Shown: one piece after another, positions 39,020 to 44,989 of the stretch | How positions within the stretch are numbered: the stretch's first letter is position 1 | How the letters are laid out: each line of letters opens with the position of its first letter | Source: Cyanobium sp. Cruz CV13-4-11 | GTDB lineage: Bacteria > Cyanobacteriota > Cyanobacteriia > PCC-6307 > Cyanobiaceae | Reading direction: 5' to 3' | NCBI RefSeq assembly: GCF_024346055.1 | Contig: NZ_JAGQCH010000018.1 | Span: 1-63,945 of the forward strand | Length of the DNA stretch: 63,945 nucleotides | Program-made: the position numbers and the translations under genes | The notes under the pieces: model-generated | The model's input: only the letters and a program-made list of their open reading frames with translations | The model's database searches: none | What the model was told of the DNA's origin: nothing

Positions 39020-39475
39020 TCAGCCGGCGTCGAGCTCGCGCTGCAGGCTCTGCCAGTCCTCCGGCAGCTCACCGCTCTGCACCAGGCGCGAGAACACCGC
39101 GTAGCAGTCGTTGCGATCGCCGTCCCTGCGCGGGAACCCCAGCCAGAGGATCAGGAGCAGGCGCCGACCCTCCGCTTCAAAGGGGCGGAAGAACAGGCGG
39201 TAGCGATCCGGCAGACCCAGGCCCTTGAGCCGGCCATAGCGGCGCAGGGGGCCCGTGAGAGCAAAGCGGCTGGCGTAGGGATCGGCAGCGATCCGCTCCT
39301 TGATCCCCTCCATCACCGCCGCCAGCAGCTTCACCTGGGGGTGCTGAACGAACGACTGAGGATCGAGCTCCTGCTTGAGCCGTCTCACCTCGGCCTTGAG
39401 CTCGGCGTACTGCCGCGCGAAGAGCTGAGGCTGAAAGGCGATCGTCCAGCCATGACGCACCAGCGGCGCACTCAT
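39020..39475 (-). CDS. YhaV-type toxin of a type II toxin-antitoxin system
   Basis: 151 residues. The spacing of conserved parts follows YhaV: an N-terminal HGWTIAFQPQLFARQYAEL, a basic KLLAAVMEGIKERIAADP, then LGLPDRYRLFFRPF and a C-terminal DRNDCYAVFSRLVQSGELPEDW. YhaV is a RelE-superfamily ribonuclease that cuts mRNA. The ATG overlaps the upstream antitoxin stop by four bases, the usual antitoxin-first order. The start region is conserved enough to think it is intact. Confidence 0.72.
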   Translation of the reverse strand: MSAPLVRHGWTIAFQPQLFARQYAELKAEVRRLKQELDPQSFVQHPQVKLLAAVMEGIKERIAADPYASRFALTGPLRRYGRLKGLGLPDRYRLFFRPFEAEGRRLLLILWLGFPRRDGDRNDCYAVFSRLVQSGELPEDWQSLQRELDAG

Positions 39476-39819
39476 GCCCCGAGCAGCTCGCCTGCGGCGT
39501 CAACCGTCACGCCGGCCAGCAGCTCGTCGTCGTCTGCCGCCATAGCCTCCGTGTAGAGCACAGGGCCTTGATCGGCCGTCAGTGCCTGTCGGCTGAGGAA
39601 ATCGAGGAACAGCCCGAGCATCAGGGTGTCTTCTTCTGCCTCGTCCTGCTGCTGCTCTTCTGGCTCCAGGCGCAGCAGCAGCGTGCTGTCGTCCAGCACC
39701 TCCACCTGACCCGCAGCACCGGCGAACTGGGGATGGTCGCGGTAGAAGGCTGCCGGCAGCCGCAGGCCGGAGGAGTTACCGATCCGGGCCGGGGTGACGC
39801 GGTAAGGAGTGACAGCCAT
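39472..39819 (-). CDS. AbrB/PrlF-like antitoxin partner of the YhaV-type toxin
   Basis: 115 residues. The N-terminal half (VTPYRVTPARIGNSSGLRLP, then AAFYRDHPQF, and VEVLDDSTLLLRLEPEE) looks like a swapped-hairpin AbrB DNA-binding domain, as in PrlF and MazE. The acidic C terminus would bind the toxin. ATG 39819 starts at this domain; an upstream in-frame start at 39894 would cross the palindrome at 39841-39861. Probably a DNA-binding repressor of its own operon. Confidence 0.65.
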   Translation of the reverse strand: MAVTPYRVTPARIGNSSGLRLPAAFYRDHPQFAGAAGQVEVLDDSTLLLRLEPEEQQQDEAEEDTLMLGLFLDFLSRQALTADQGPVLYTEAMAADDDELLAGVTVDAAGELLGA

Positions 39820-39840
39820 GGCAAGCAGCGCCGCACGGCA

Positions 39841-39861
39841 GGACTTACATGATGTTAGTCC
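39841..39861. promoter_or_regulatory. Palindromic operator upstream of the toxin-antitoxin operon
   Basis: GGACTTACAT-G-ATGTTAGTCC: ten-base arms around one central base with a single mismatch. It lies 22 bp upstream of the antitoxin start. TTAGTC occurs again at 39864-39869 as an extra half site. This suits binding by the AbrB-like antitoxin for autorepression. Confidence 0.6.
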
Positions 39862-40055
39862 GTTTAGTCGTGATTCTGACCGCCGCCTTGCCAACGAGCC
39901 CCAGCTTTGGGATCTGCTTGAGACCCGGACCGGAGGGTTCAGGGGAGACGGCTGAGCCGGCGCTGGTTGGGGCTGAGAGCTGATCCGCAGTCAGACTGAC
40001 GAGCACCATCGCTGGATTGACCCATGCGGCGTGATCACGCGACAGGAAGGGGCTG

Positions 40056-40060
40056 AGGAG
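40056..40060 (+). promoter_or_regulatory. Shine-Dalgarno AGGAG deciding the 40070 start
   Basis: AGGAG ends 9 bases before ATG 40070. The upstream in-frame GTG at 40031 has no such element. Confidence 0.5.
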
Positions 40061-40069
40061 AACCCTTTC

Positions 40070-40456
40070 ATGGGCAACCGATTGATCATCTCTGACAACC
40101 GTGAGGACCCGGGCAACCCGCTGGTGCTCGACGGCGAGGCTATCGACGCTGCGGCGCAGGACCCGCTGGCGATCGGAAAGCTGATGGTGGATCAGGTGTG
40201 GGCAGAGGGAACCGACCCCACCGGTGGAGGCCTGTACTACGAGCGCAACAGCAACCAGCACCGCCGGTTGCAGGTCTTCGAGACAGGTAGCGAGGACTTC
40301 ATGACCGGCGGCTGGGTGCGGGTGCTGGCCAGCGCCGAGCAGGTGCGCAAGGAGCGTCCTGGCATGGAGCGTGCTGCCAAAGCGGGACTGGTGAGGATCC
40401 ATGGCACCCACCGAGGCGTGCTGCTGGTGGAGTTCCTGGACGTTCCCTGGGGCTGA
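40070..40456 (+). CDS. Island hypothetical protein
   Basis: 128 residues beginning MGNRLIISDNREDPGNPLVL. Acidic and soluble with no membrane segment or signal peptide. GWVRVLASAEQVRKERPGME and VRIHGTHRGVLLVEFLDVPWG end the protein. The family is not recognised. It has a good ribosome binding site and reads as a real gene. It is transcribed away from the toxin-antitoxin operon. Confidence 0.55.
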   Translation: MGNRLIISDNREDPGNPLVLDGEAIDAAAQDPLAIGKLMVDQVWAEGTDPTGGGLYYERNSNQHRRLQVFETGSEDFMTGGWVRVLASAEQVRKERPGMERAAKAGLVRIHGTHRGVLLVEFLDVPWG

Positions 40457-40902
40457 GCAGGCACCGCAGGGCTCCGGTCGGCGACGGCCGTGCTTCAGCG
40501 TGCCACGGCGCTGCCGTGGCGTGCATCGGCCAGCCGCCGCCGCCCTCCGCTCCGGGCCGGTGTGGGGGTGGGCAGGCATGGCCGTTCTCCCGCGGCTGCG
40601 GTGGCGGAGCCGCCTCCAGCCGGTAGGGGTTGGGGCGAGGCCCCAGGTTTCCTCGCACGGCTGCGCGGCCAGCTTGGCATTCAACGCTGAATCTGGCGGC
40701 CTTGCTTATCAGCTTTCTGATCGATCAGCGGATGGCTTTACTTTGCGTAGATCCATTGCCCCACAGCCGCTCTGCCCGCTCCTCAGTGCGTTTGCACTGG
40801 TAGAATAAGAGCTGCGCCAAAGGCCACGAGCCCATCGCCTGCGGCACCTCTCCGAATCAGTAATCCTCGGACAACTTGCCCCGTTCGTTTGCTCTGTAGC
40901 CC
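40457..40902. other. 446-bp gap without a recognised gene
   Basis: Very GC-rich. It contains a perfect hairpin GCCACGGC-GCT-GCCGTGGC at 40502-40520 without a T run, and other shorter inverted repeats around 40595-40620. An open frame at 40578-40808 begins ATGGCCGTTCTC, the same 12 bases that start the gene at 41476, but its product has no family features. Confidence 0.4.
40502..40520. repeat. Perfect inverted repeat (hairpin)
   Basis: GCCACGGC, loop GCT, GCCGTGGC. It lies 45 bp after the hypothetical gene and might act as a transcript end or a protein site. No U tract follows. Confidence 0.45.
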
Positions 40903-41424
40903 ATGAGCTTGTCCTCTGCTGCAGTGGCCCAGGCCGCTGCATTGCCACTTCCACCTCTCCTGCCGCCGCCGGTGCTGGCCCATCGCTCGGTCGTCATCGT
41001 CGCGGCCGATGGTCGCGATCTCTCCTGGCCTCAGGAGCGCATCGCCGCCGCTCTCCTCCAGCGCAGTGCCGGCCGGCCTGTCCATCTGTTGCTGCATGGC
41101 GGTGCCCGTGGGGCCGATCAGGCCATCGGCCGTGCCGCCCATCAGCTCGGCTGGCGGGTCCAGTCCCTCGCGGCCGAGTGGCGTCGTTATGGCCGCTGTG
41201 CAGGGCCCATCCGCAATCGGCGCCTGCTTGAGCAGGCCCTGGTGGAGGCCCAGGCCCACACCTCCCCAGCGTTCAGCGCCTCAGTGCTGGTGATCGCCTT
41301 CCCCGGTGGGCCGGGCACGGCCTCGCTCGTCCAGCAGGCCCGCCGCTGCTCCTCCCGGTCCCCAGTGCCGGTGGTGGTGATGGAAGTGCCGCCGCCCTTC
41401 TCGCCGGAGCCGCGCGCCGCCTGA
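40903..41424 (+). CDS. SLOG-domain protein (DUF2493/YspA type)
   Basis: 173 residues. A Rossmann-like fold begins at RSVVIVAADGRDL, followed by LLHGGARGADQAIGRAAHQLGW, the nucleotide-binding GGxxGAD motif of the SLOG superfamily. WRRYGRCAGPIRNRRLLEQ is the second hallmark, and FPGGPGTASLVQQA the third. SLOG proteins of this clade are common in phages and plasmids and are thought to bind nucleotides or nucleotide-derived signals. The next genes are a Gp157-like gene and a Rad52-like gene on the same strand. Confidence 0.8.
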   Translation: MSLSSAAVAQAAALPLPPLLPPPVLAHRSVVIVAADGRDLSWPQERIAAALLQRSAGRPVHLLLHGGARGADQAIGRAAHQLGWRVQSLAAEWRRYGRCAGPIRNRRLLEQALVEAQAHTSPAFSASVLVIAFPGGPGTASLVQQARRCSSRSPVPVVVMEVPPPFSPEPRAA

Positions 41425-41475
41425 GCGGCGGTCGCCGCGCCGTTCTTCCCGTTCCCTCCTCACATCCCCATCCCC

Positions 41476-42096
41476 ATGGCCGTTCTCACCGCCCCCGCCG
41501 TACCTCTCACCCCAGCTCTCCCCCAGGCCGCCGGCCCGTCCTGTTCCCTGCAGCGTTCCGGCTCGCTCTGGAAGCTGGGCATCGAGGCCCAGGATCTCAC
41601 CACTGCCATCGGCCAGCTCGCCGAGTAGCTGGAAGCCGATGACGACGACAGCCGCGCCCAGGCCCTCAGCGAGCTCGAGGCTGCCCTGCTTGCAGAAGAG
41701 GGCATCAAGGCCGCCCTGGCGGCCAAGGCCGATGCCACCTACTGGGTGATCGAGCACCTGCGTGGTCAGGCCGCCTACCGCCAGCAGCACGCCAAGCGGC
41801 TCACCGAGCTGGCCTGCTCCGATGCCGGCCGGGCCGATGCCCTGGAGGACTCGCTGGTTCTGGTGCTCACCAAGCTGCAGCCCAGCGCCACCCGCTTCTC
41901 GTTCCCCCACCACGAGCTCAGCAGCCGCAAGTCACAGGCGGTCGAGATCGAGAACGAGGCCCTGCTCGATCCCTAGTGGCTCAGCGTCAAAACCACCTTC
42001 TCGGCCGACAAGGCCGCCATGAAGGCGGCTCTCAAGGCAGGCCAGCAGATCACCGGCGCCCAGCTCGTCTCCCGCCGCTCCTGGCGCATCCACTGA
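41476..42096 (+). pseudogene. Gp157-like phage protein with two in-frame TAG codons
   Basis: From ATG 41476 the frame stays open to TGA 42094-42096 apart from TAG at 41626-41628 and TAG at 41974-41976. Translation through both gives about 206 residues of the Siphovirus Gp157 family: GSLWKLGIEAQDLT, KADATYWVIEHLRGQAAYRQQ, QPSATRFSFPHHELSSR, and the end WLSVKTTFSADKAAMKAALK with SRRSWRIH. Frame and family features are preserved across both stops. The second TAG sits where family members carry Glu or similar (DP-x-WLSVKTT), so GAG to TAG or CAG to TAG would explain both. TAG is an ordinary terminator elsewhere in this window, so a dead gene is likeliest; amber readthrough is the alternative. Confidence 0.75.
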
Positions 42097-42097
42097 C

Positions 42098-42126
42098 GGC
42101 CATAGGCCGTAGGGGCCATAGGCCCC
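42098..42126. repeat. Direct and inverted GGCCATAGGCC repeat
   Basis: GGCCATAGGCC occurs at 42098-42108 and 42114-42124. The second lies in a perfect inverted repeat GGGGCC-ATA-GGCCCC (42112-42126). It sits right after the Gp157-like gene and before the Rad52-like gene. Confidence 0.5.
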
Positions 42127-42197
42127 CTCGCATGTGGGGTTCCGGTGGTGCAGCCGGGCCCCTTCTCCTTCCTCCTCACACCATTGCGTCCACCGTC

Positions 42198-43184
42198 ATG
42201 ACCGTCGCCGCTCCCTCTGCCAACGGCACCAGCCGCACGGCAGCGCCTCGACCCATCCAGCGGCCGCCCTCGGCTCTGGAGCTGATCCGCTCCGCTGACC
42301 GCACTGAGGCGCTCCCTCCAGCCGCGCTCGAATCCGCGTCGGCCGCTGTCTCGGTTCAGCCCCCTGGCTTCTCCCCCGAGCAGCTCGCCGCTCTTTCCGC
42401 CCCCCTCGATCGGGCCAACGTTCGCCAGCGGGAGCAGGGCCGCAGCCGCGGGAGCTATCTGGAGGGGTGGCAGGTGATCGCGGAAGCCAACCGCATCTTT
42501 GGTTTCGATGGCTGGCAGCGGCAGACCATCGCGGTCCGCTGCGTCGCCCAGGCCGAGCGGTTGATCGGTGCCAGAGGCACGAGCCGAGACCAGAAGCCCG
42601 GCTGGGGCGTCACCTACACCGCCCGCGTTCGCGTCACCGTCACCGCCGGAGGCCTGACGCCCCTGGTCCGAGAGGGCAGCGGCGCCGGCCACGGCATCGA
42701 CATGGACCTGGGCCAGGCCCATGAGTCCGCCCTCAAGGAAGCCGAGACCGACGCCATGAAGCGGGCGTTGATGACCTTCGGGAACCCGTTTGGCCTTGCC
42801 CTCTATGACATTCATAGTCAGCGGGAGGTGACCAGCTCAGCGGCACCAGAACGCCCAATGGCTCACCCGCGTCAGGCCCAGCAAGCTCCCCAGCACCAGG
42901 CAACGGCATCGACACCGGCAGAGCCCCCGGCTCAGGCTGCTGTCCCTGCAGCCCAGCAGGATCCGGGGCTGCTCCCCCTCGATGCGGCCACGATCCGCAC
43001 GTTGCACGGCGCCATCCGCCAGCTCCCTCGCCCCCTGCTGGAGGCCCTCACCCAGGGCATCCGCAAGCGCTTCTCCATCCCTGAGGAGGCCACGACGATC
43101 GCTGATCGGATCCTGCAGAAGCGTCATCACGATTGGATTGAGGCGTTTTTAGTGCAGCACCAAGCTGGTCATCAGCCCGGTTGA
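42198..43184 (+). CDS. Rad52/Rad22-family single-strand annealing protein
   Basis: 328 residues. The annealing core spans about residues 60-220: YLEGWQVIAEANRIFGFDGW, then TYTARVRVTVTAGG, REGSGAGHGIDMDLGQAHE and KEAETDAMKRALMTFGNPFG, close to the Rad52 motif set. The C-terminal 110 residues start with a Gln/Pro-rich linker and end in a small helical part. Such proteins serve phage recombination by pairing complementary strands. With the SLOG and Gp157 genes it forms a phage-like module on the island. Confidence 0.88.
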   Translation: MTVAAPSANGTSRTAAPRPIQRPPSALELIRSADRTEALPPAALESASAAVSVQPPGFSPEQLAALSAPLDRANVRQREQGRSRGSYLEGWQVIAEANRIFGFDGWQRQTIAVRCVAQAERLIGARGTSRDQKPGWGVTYTARVRVTVTAGGLTPLVREGSGAGHGIDMDLGQAHESALKEAETDAMKRALMTFGNPFGLALYDIHSQREVTSSAAPERPMAHPRQAQQAPQHQATASTPAEPPAQAAVPAAQQDPGLLPLDAATIRTLHGAIRQLPRPLLEALTQGIRKRFSIPEEATTIADRILQKRHHDWIEAFLVQHQAGHQPG

Positions 43185-43252
43185 GGTCGTCGGTTGCAAC
43201 CAGCCCGCAGCCGCATCACGACATCGTCTGTGGCTGCGGGGCGCATTCCATT

Positions 43253-43732
43253 TCAGATCGGCCAGCCATCCTCAAGGAGGTCAACATCCGGGTCGTTGTA
43301 TCTCTCGACAGCGGCCAGCCAGTCAGGCAGCTCGTCTTTGATCTGCTGCTTCAGCGAGGCAAACTCCTCGGGCTTGACCCACCCTCGCTCGGCCATGAAG
43401 GCATAGAACTTCTTGAGGCTGGCGGCATTGGCCTTGACGGTTGTCTTGTTGGACCACATCGCCTTGTGGATGAACCAGTCGCCAAGAAACTCTCCGACAG
43501 TGCCAACCCCTTCAGCTGGGGTCACCGTGTCGGCGTAGAGAAGGAAATGATTCAGGTAGAAGTCCAGGTTGGTGCAATGGCTTCTGATTGTTGTCTCGCC
43601 AAGGCCAGCCTTTTTGAGCCAACGCCTGAAGTCACCGAGAAGAGCAGCATTCTCCTGGCGGAGCTGTTGACACCGGCTGTCGTAATCCGACTCATCGTCG
43701 ATCATCAGAGTTCGCTCATCGGTGCTGGCCAT
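43253..43732 (-). CDS. Stand-alone recombinase core-binding (SAM-like) domain protein
   Basis: 159 residues. The central helices GDFRRWLKKAGLGETTIRSH, LDFYLNHFLL and SLKKFYAFMAERGWV look like the N-terminal DNA-binding domain of tyrosine recombinases. No catalytic Arg-His-Arg-Tyr domain follows, because the stop comes at about that point. Similar short proteins are found in many bacteria, so the length is probably natural. It could bind recombination sites without cutting. An inner ATG lies at 43705. Confidence 0.6.
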   Translation of the reverse strand: MASTDERTLMIDDESDYDSRCQQLRQENAALLGDFRRWLKKAGLGETTIRSHCTNLDFYLNHFLLYADTVTPAEGVGTVGEFLGDWFIHKAMWSNKTTVKANAASLKKFYAFMAERGWVKPEEFASLKQQIKDELPDWLAAVERYNDPDVDLLEDGWPI

Positions 43733-43848
43733 GCCGATGCCGGTCGCATCGGCCCTGGTATTCCATCTCAGCTGCCGTCAGAGCGTCAGCAGCTGAGGTG
43801 AGCGTTGCAACAGCCTGCAAGCATGGCCCGGTGGCACCGCGGGGAGGC

Positions 43849-44016
43849 ATGAACAAGCCGATCGCTGGCCAGTCCTCCGGAGTGCCGGACAACACAGCCC
43901 AGCCCACTGAGGTCCTGGCCGGCTCGATCGAGCGCGTCACCTTCCACAACCCGTCCAACGGCTTCTGCGTGCTGCGGATCAAGGCCCGCGGCCACCGTGA
44001 TCTGGTCACGGTGGTG
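43849..44016 (+). pseudogene. recD2: 5' fragment of a RecD2-type helicase gene
   Basis: A ribosome binding site (GGGGAGG) precedes ATG 43849. The frame reads EVLAGSIERVTFHNPSNGFC and then VLRIKARGHRDLVTVV, the N-terminal OB-type domain of RecD2/RecD-like helicases. At VTVV the similarity ends, and the sequence becomes the antisense of the integrase gene. Only about 55 codons remain. The fragment points opposite to the integrase and abuts its truncated end. Confidence 0.8.
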
Positions 44017-44693
44017 GCCGCCAGCAGCTCGGGCAGCTCGTTCCAGGCGATGCAGGGGTAGTGGCTGTTGGTCTGCTTGACGGGGGCGTGGCGCTTGAGG
44101 GAATGGGCCGGATTGATCGTGCAGTGGCCGATGGCGACGGCGTAATCGAGCACCTGGCTGATCACGCCTAGGGAGCGCTTGGCGGTTTCGTTGGAACCGC
44201 ACTTACCGATCCACGGGGGCACGGCCAGGCAGTCCTGAGCGGTGATGGCATCAATGGCCATGCCGCCGATGGCGGGAAAGATGTCCTTGTTCAGCTTCTT
44301 GATGACGTCATCGCTGTGCCGCTCCGTCCAGGTGCCGGCCGTTTTGGTGGCGTGCCAGTCGAGTGCGACGGCCTCAAAGGTGAGCTGGGCATGTTTGCCC
44401 CAGCGCTGATCTTTGGTGCGTTTCTTGGCATCACAGGGATTGATTCCGTCTTCATAGAGAAGACGTTTCTGCTCATCGCGAATGTCGCGTGCAGCCTTGA
44501 GCGAAATCCTGGGGTAGGGCCCGATGCGCAAATCCTGCCGACGGCCGTCCTTGGTGGGCGGGAAGCGGTGCCGCCATAACCAGTACTTGCCGCCGGCGGG
44601 GTCGACCTCAAGAAGCAGGCCGCCGCCGTCCGAGACCCGGTACCGCCGAGATCCCTCTGGCAGAGCGCGAACTTCCTTGTCGGTTAGAGCCAA
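44010..44693 (-). pseudogene. int: Tyrosine recombinase (P4-type integrase), 3' half lost
   Basis: TTG 44693 would start ALTDKEVRALPEGSRRYRVS, the usual arm-binding domain (DUF4102) of P4-type integrases. GGKYWLWRHRF and the core-binding domain (RHSDDVIKKLNKDIFPAIGG) follow. Similarity stops after WNELPELLAATTV. The catalytic domain with its Arg-His-Arg-Tyr residues is absent, and the frame continues into unrelated sequence to a stop at 43716. A GTG at 44732 is a possible alternative start. The gene is beside tRNA-Ser, as expected for the enzyme that inserted the island. Confidence 0.85.
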
Positions 44694-44701
44694 GACCCCA
44701 T

Positions 44702-44744
44702 TTACACCACCACCCCAGTTTTTCACCACCACTTACACCACCAC
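44702..44744. repeat. Paired TTACACCACCAC repeats before the integrase
   Basis: TTACACCACCAC at 44702-44713 and 44733-44744, 31 bp apart, about three helix turns. Similar copies are at 38748-38771. They could be arm-type binding sites for the integrase, or simple Gly/Val codon repetition if the GTG 44732 start is used. Confidence 0.45.
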
Positions 44745-44797
44745 AATTTTTTGCTTGCCTGGGTTTTGCCGGGATGCCATGGGACGCCCAAACAGCA

Positions 44798-44822
44798 GAA
44801 AACCCACTGCAGGGCAGTGGGT
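44798..44822 (-). terminator. Terminator after tRNA-Ser
   Basis: On the minus strand ACCCACTGC, loop CCT, GCAGTGGGT, then TTT. A 9-bp perfect stem about 60 bp beyond the tRNA 3' end. Confidence 0.6.
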
Positions 44823-44877
44823 CTCGGGAATCAGTGGGACGTCACGGGAACCCTTGGGAATCCCCGTTTTGAGCTCT

Positions 44878-44892
44878 GAAACGGAGAGGGTG
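44878..44892 (+). repeat. Right attachment-site copy at the tRNA-Ser 3' end
   Basis: GAAACGGAGAGGGTG, identical to 38671-38685. It includes the acceptor 3' strand and discriminator of tRNA-Ser. Confidence 0.75.
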
Positions 44893-44966
44893 GGATTCGA
44901 ACCCACGGAAGGTTTCCCTTCAAACGATTTCGAGTCGTTCGCTTTCGACCACTCAGCCACCTCTCC
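44882..44966 (-). tRNA. tRNA-Ser (anticodon CGA)
   Basis: Acceptor GGAGAGG pairs with CCTCTCC, discriminator G. D arm CTGAGTGGTCGAAAG; anticodon stem AACGA/TCGTT with loop CTCGAAA, giving CGA. Long class II variable arm; T arm GTGGG-TTCGAAT-CCCAC. The gene is complete, so insertion of the island restored its 3' end. Confidence 0.95.
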
Positions 44967-44989
44967 AGGCCCCTGGGCCAGCCTGCATC

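Larger units (their letters stand above)
38671..44892. mobile_element. Genomic island integrated at tRNA-Ser(CGA)
   Basis: A 15-bp direct repeat, GAAACGGAGAGGGTG, occurs at 38671-38685 and 44878-44892. The right copy covers the 3' end of the tRNA-Ser gene (acceptor and discriminator), the classic attachment site for tyrosine recombinases. Beyond the repeat the left copy still reads TTCTGAACC against TTCGAACC of the T arm. Between the repeats lie an integrase next to the tRNA, phage-type recombination genes, a toxin-antitoxin pair and hypothetical genes, while both flanks are core genes. The integrase is broken, so the island is probably immobile on its own. Confidence 0.8.

Noticed and set aside
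40578..40808. 76-codon open frame beginning ATGGCCGTTCTC
   Set aside because: It shares its first 12 bases with the Gp157-like gene start, but the product has no family features and no good ribosome binding site; listed as a gap instead.
41476..42096. General reassignment of TAG as an explanation for the interrupted phage gene
   Set aside because: TAG ends other clear genes in the window, for example murA at 14417-14419 and the PIN/TRAM gene at 31677-31679.
38671..44892. CRISPR array or CRISPR-associated genes in the accessory region
   Set aside because: No regularly spaced repeats with unique spacers and no Cas-like proteins were seen. The CACCACCA repeats are too few and too close together.
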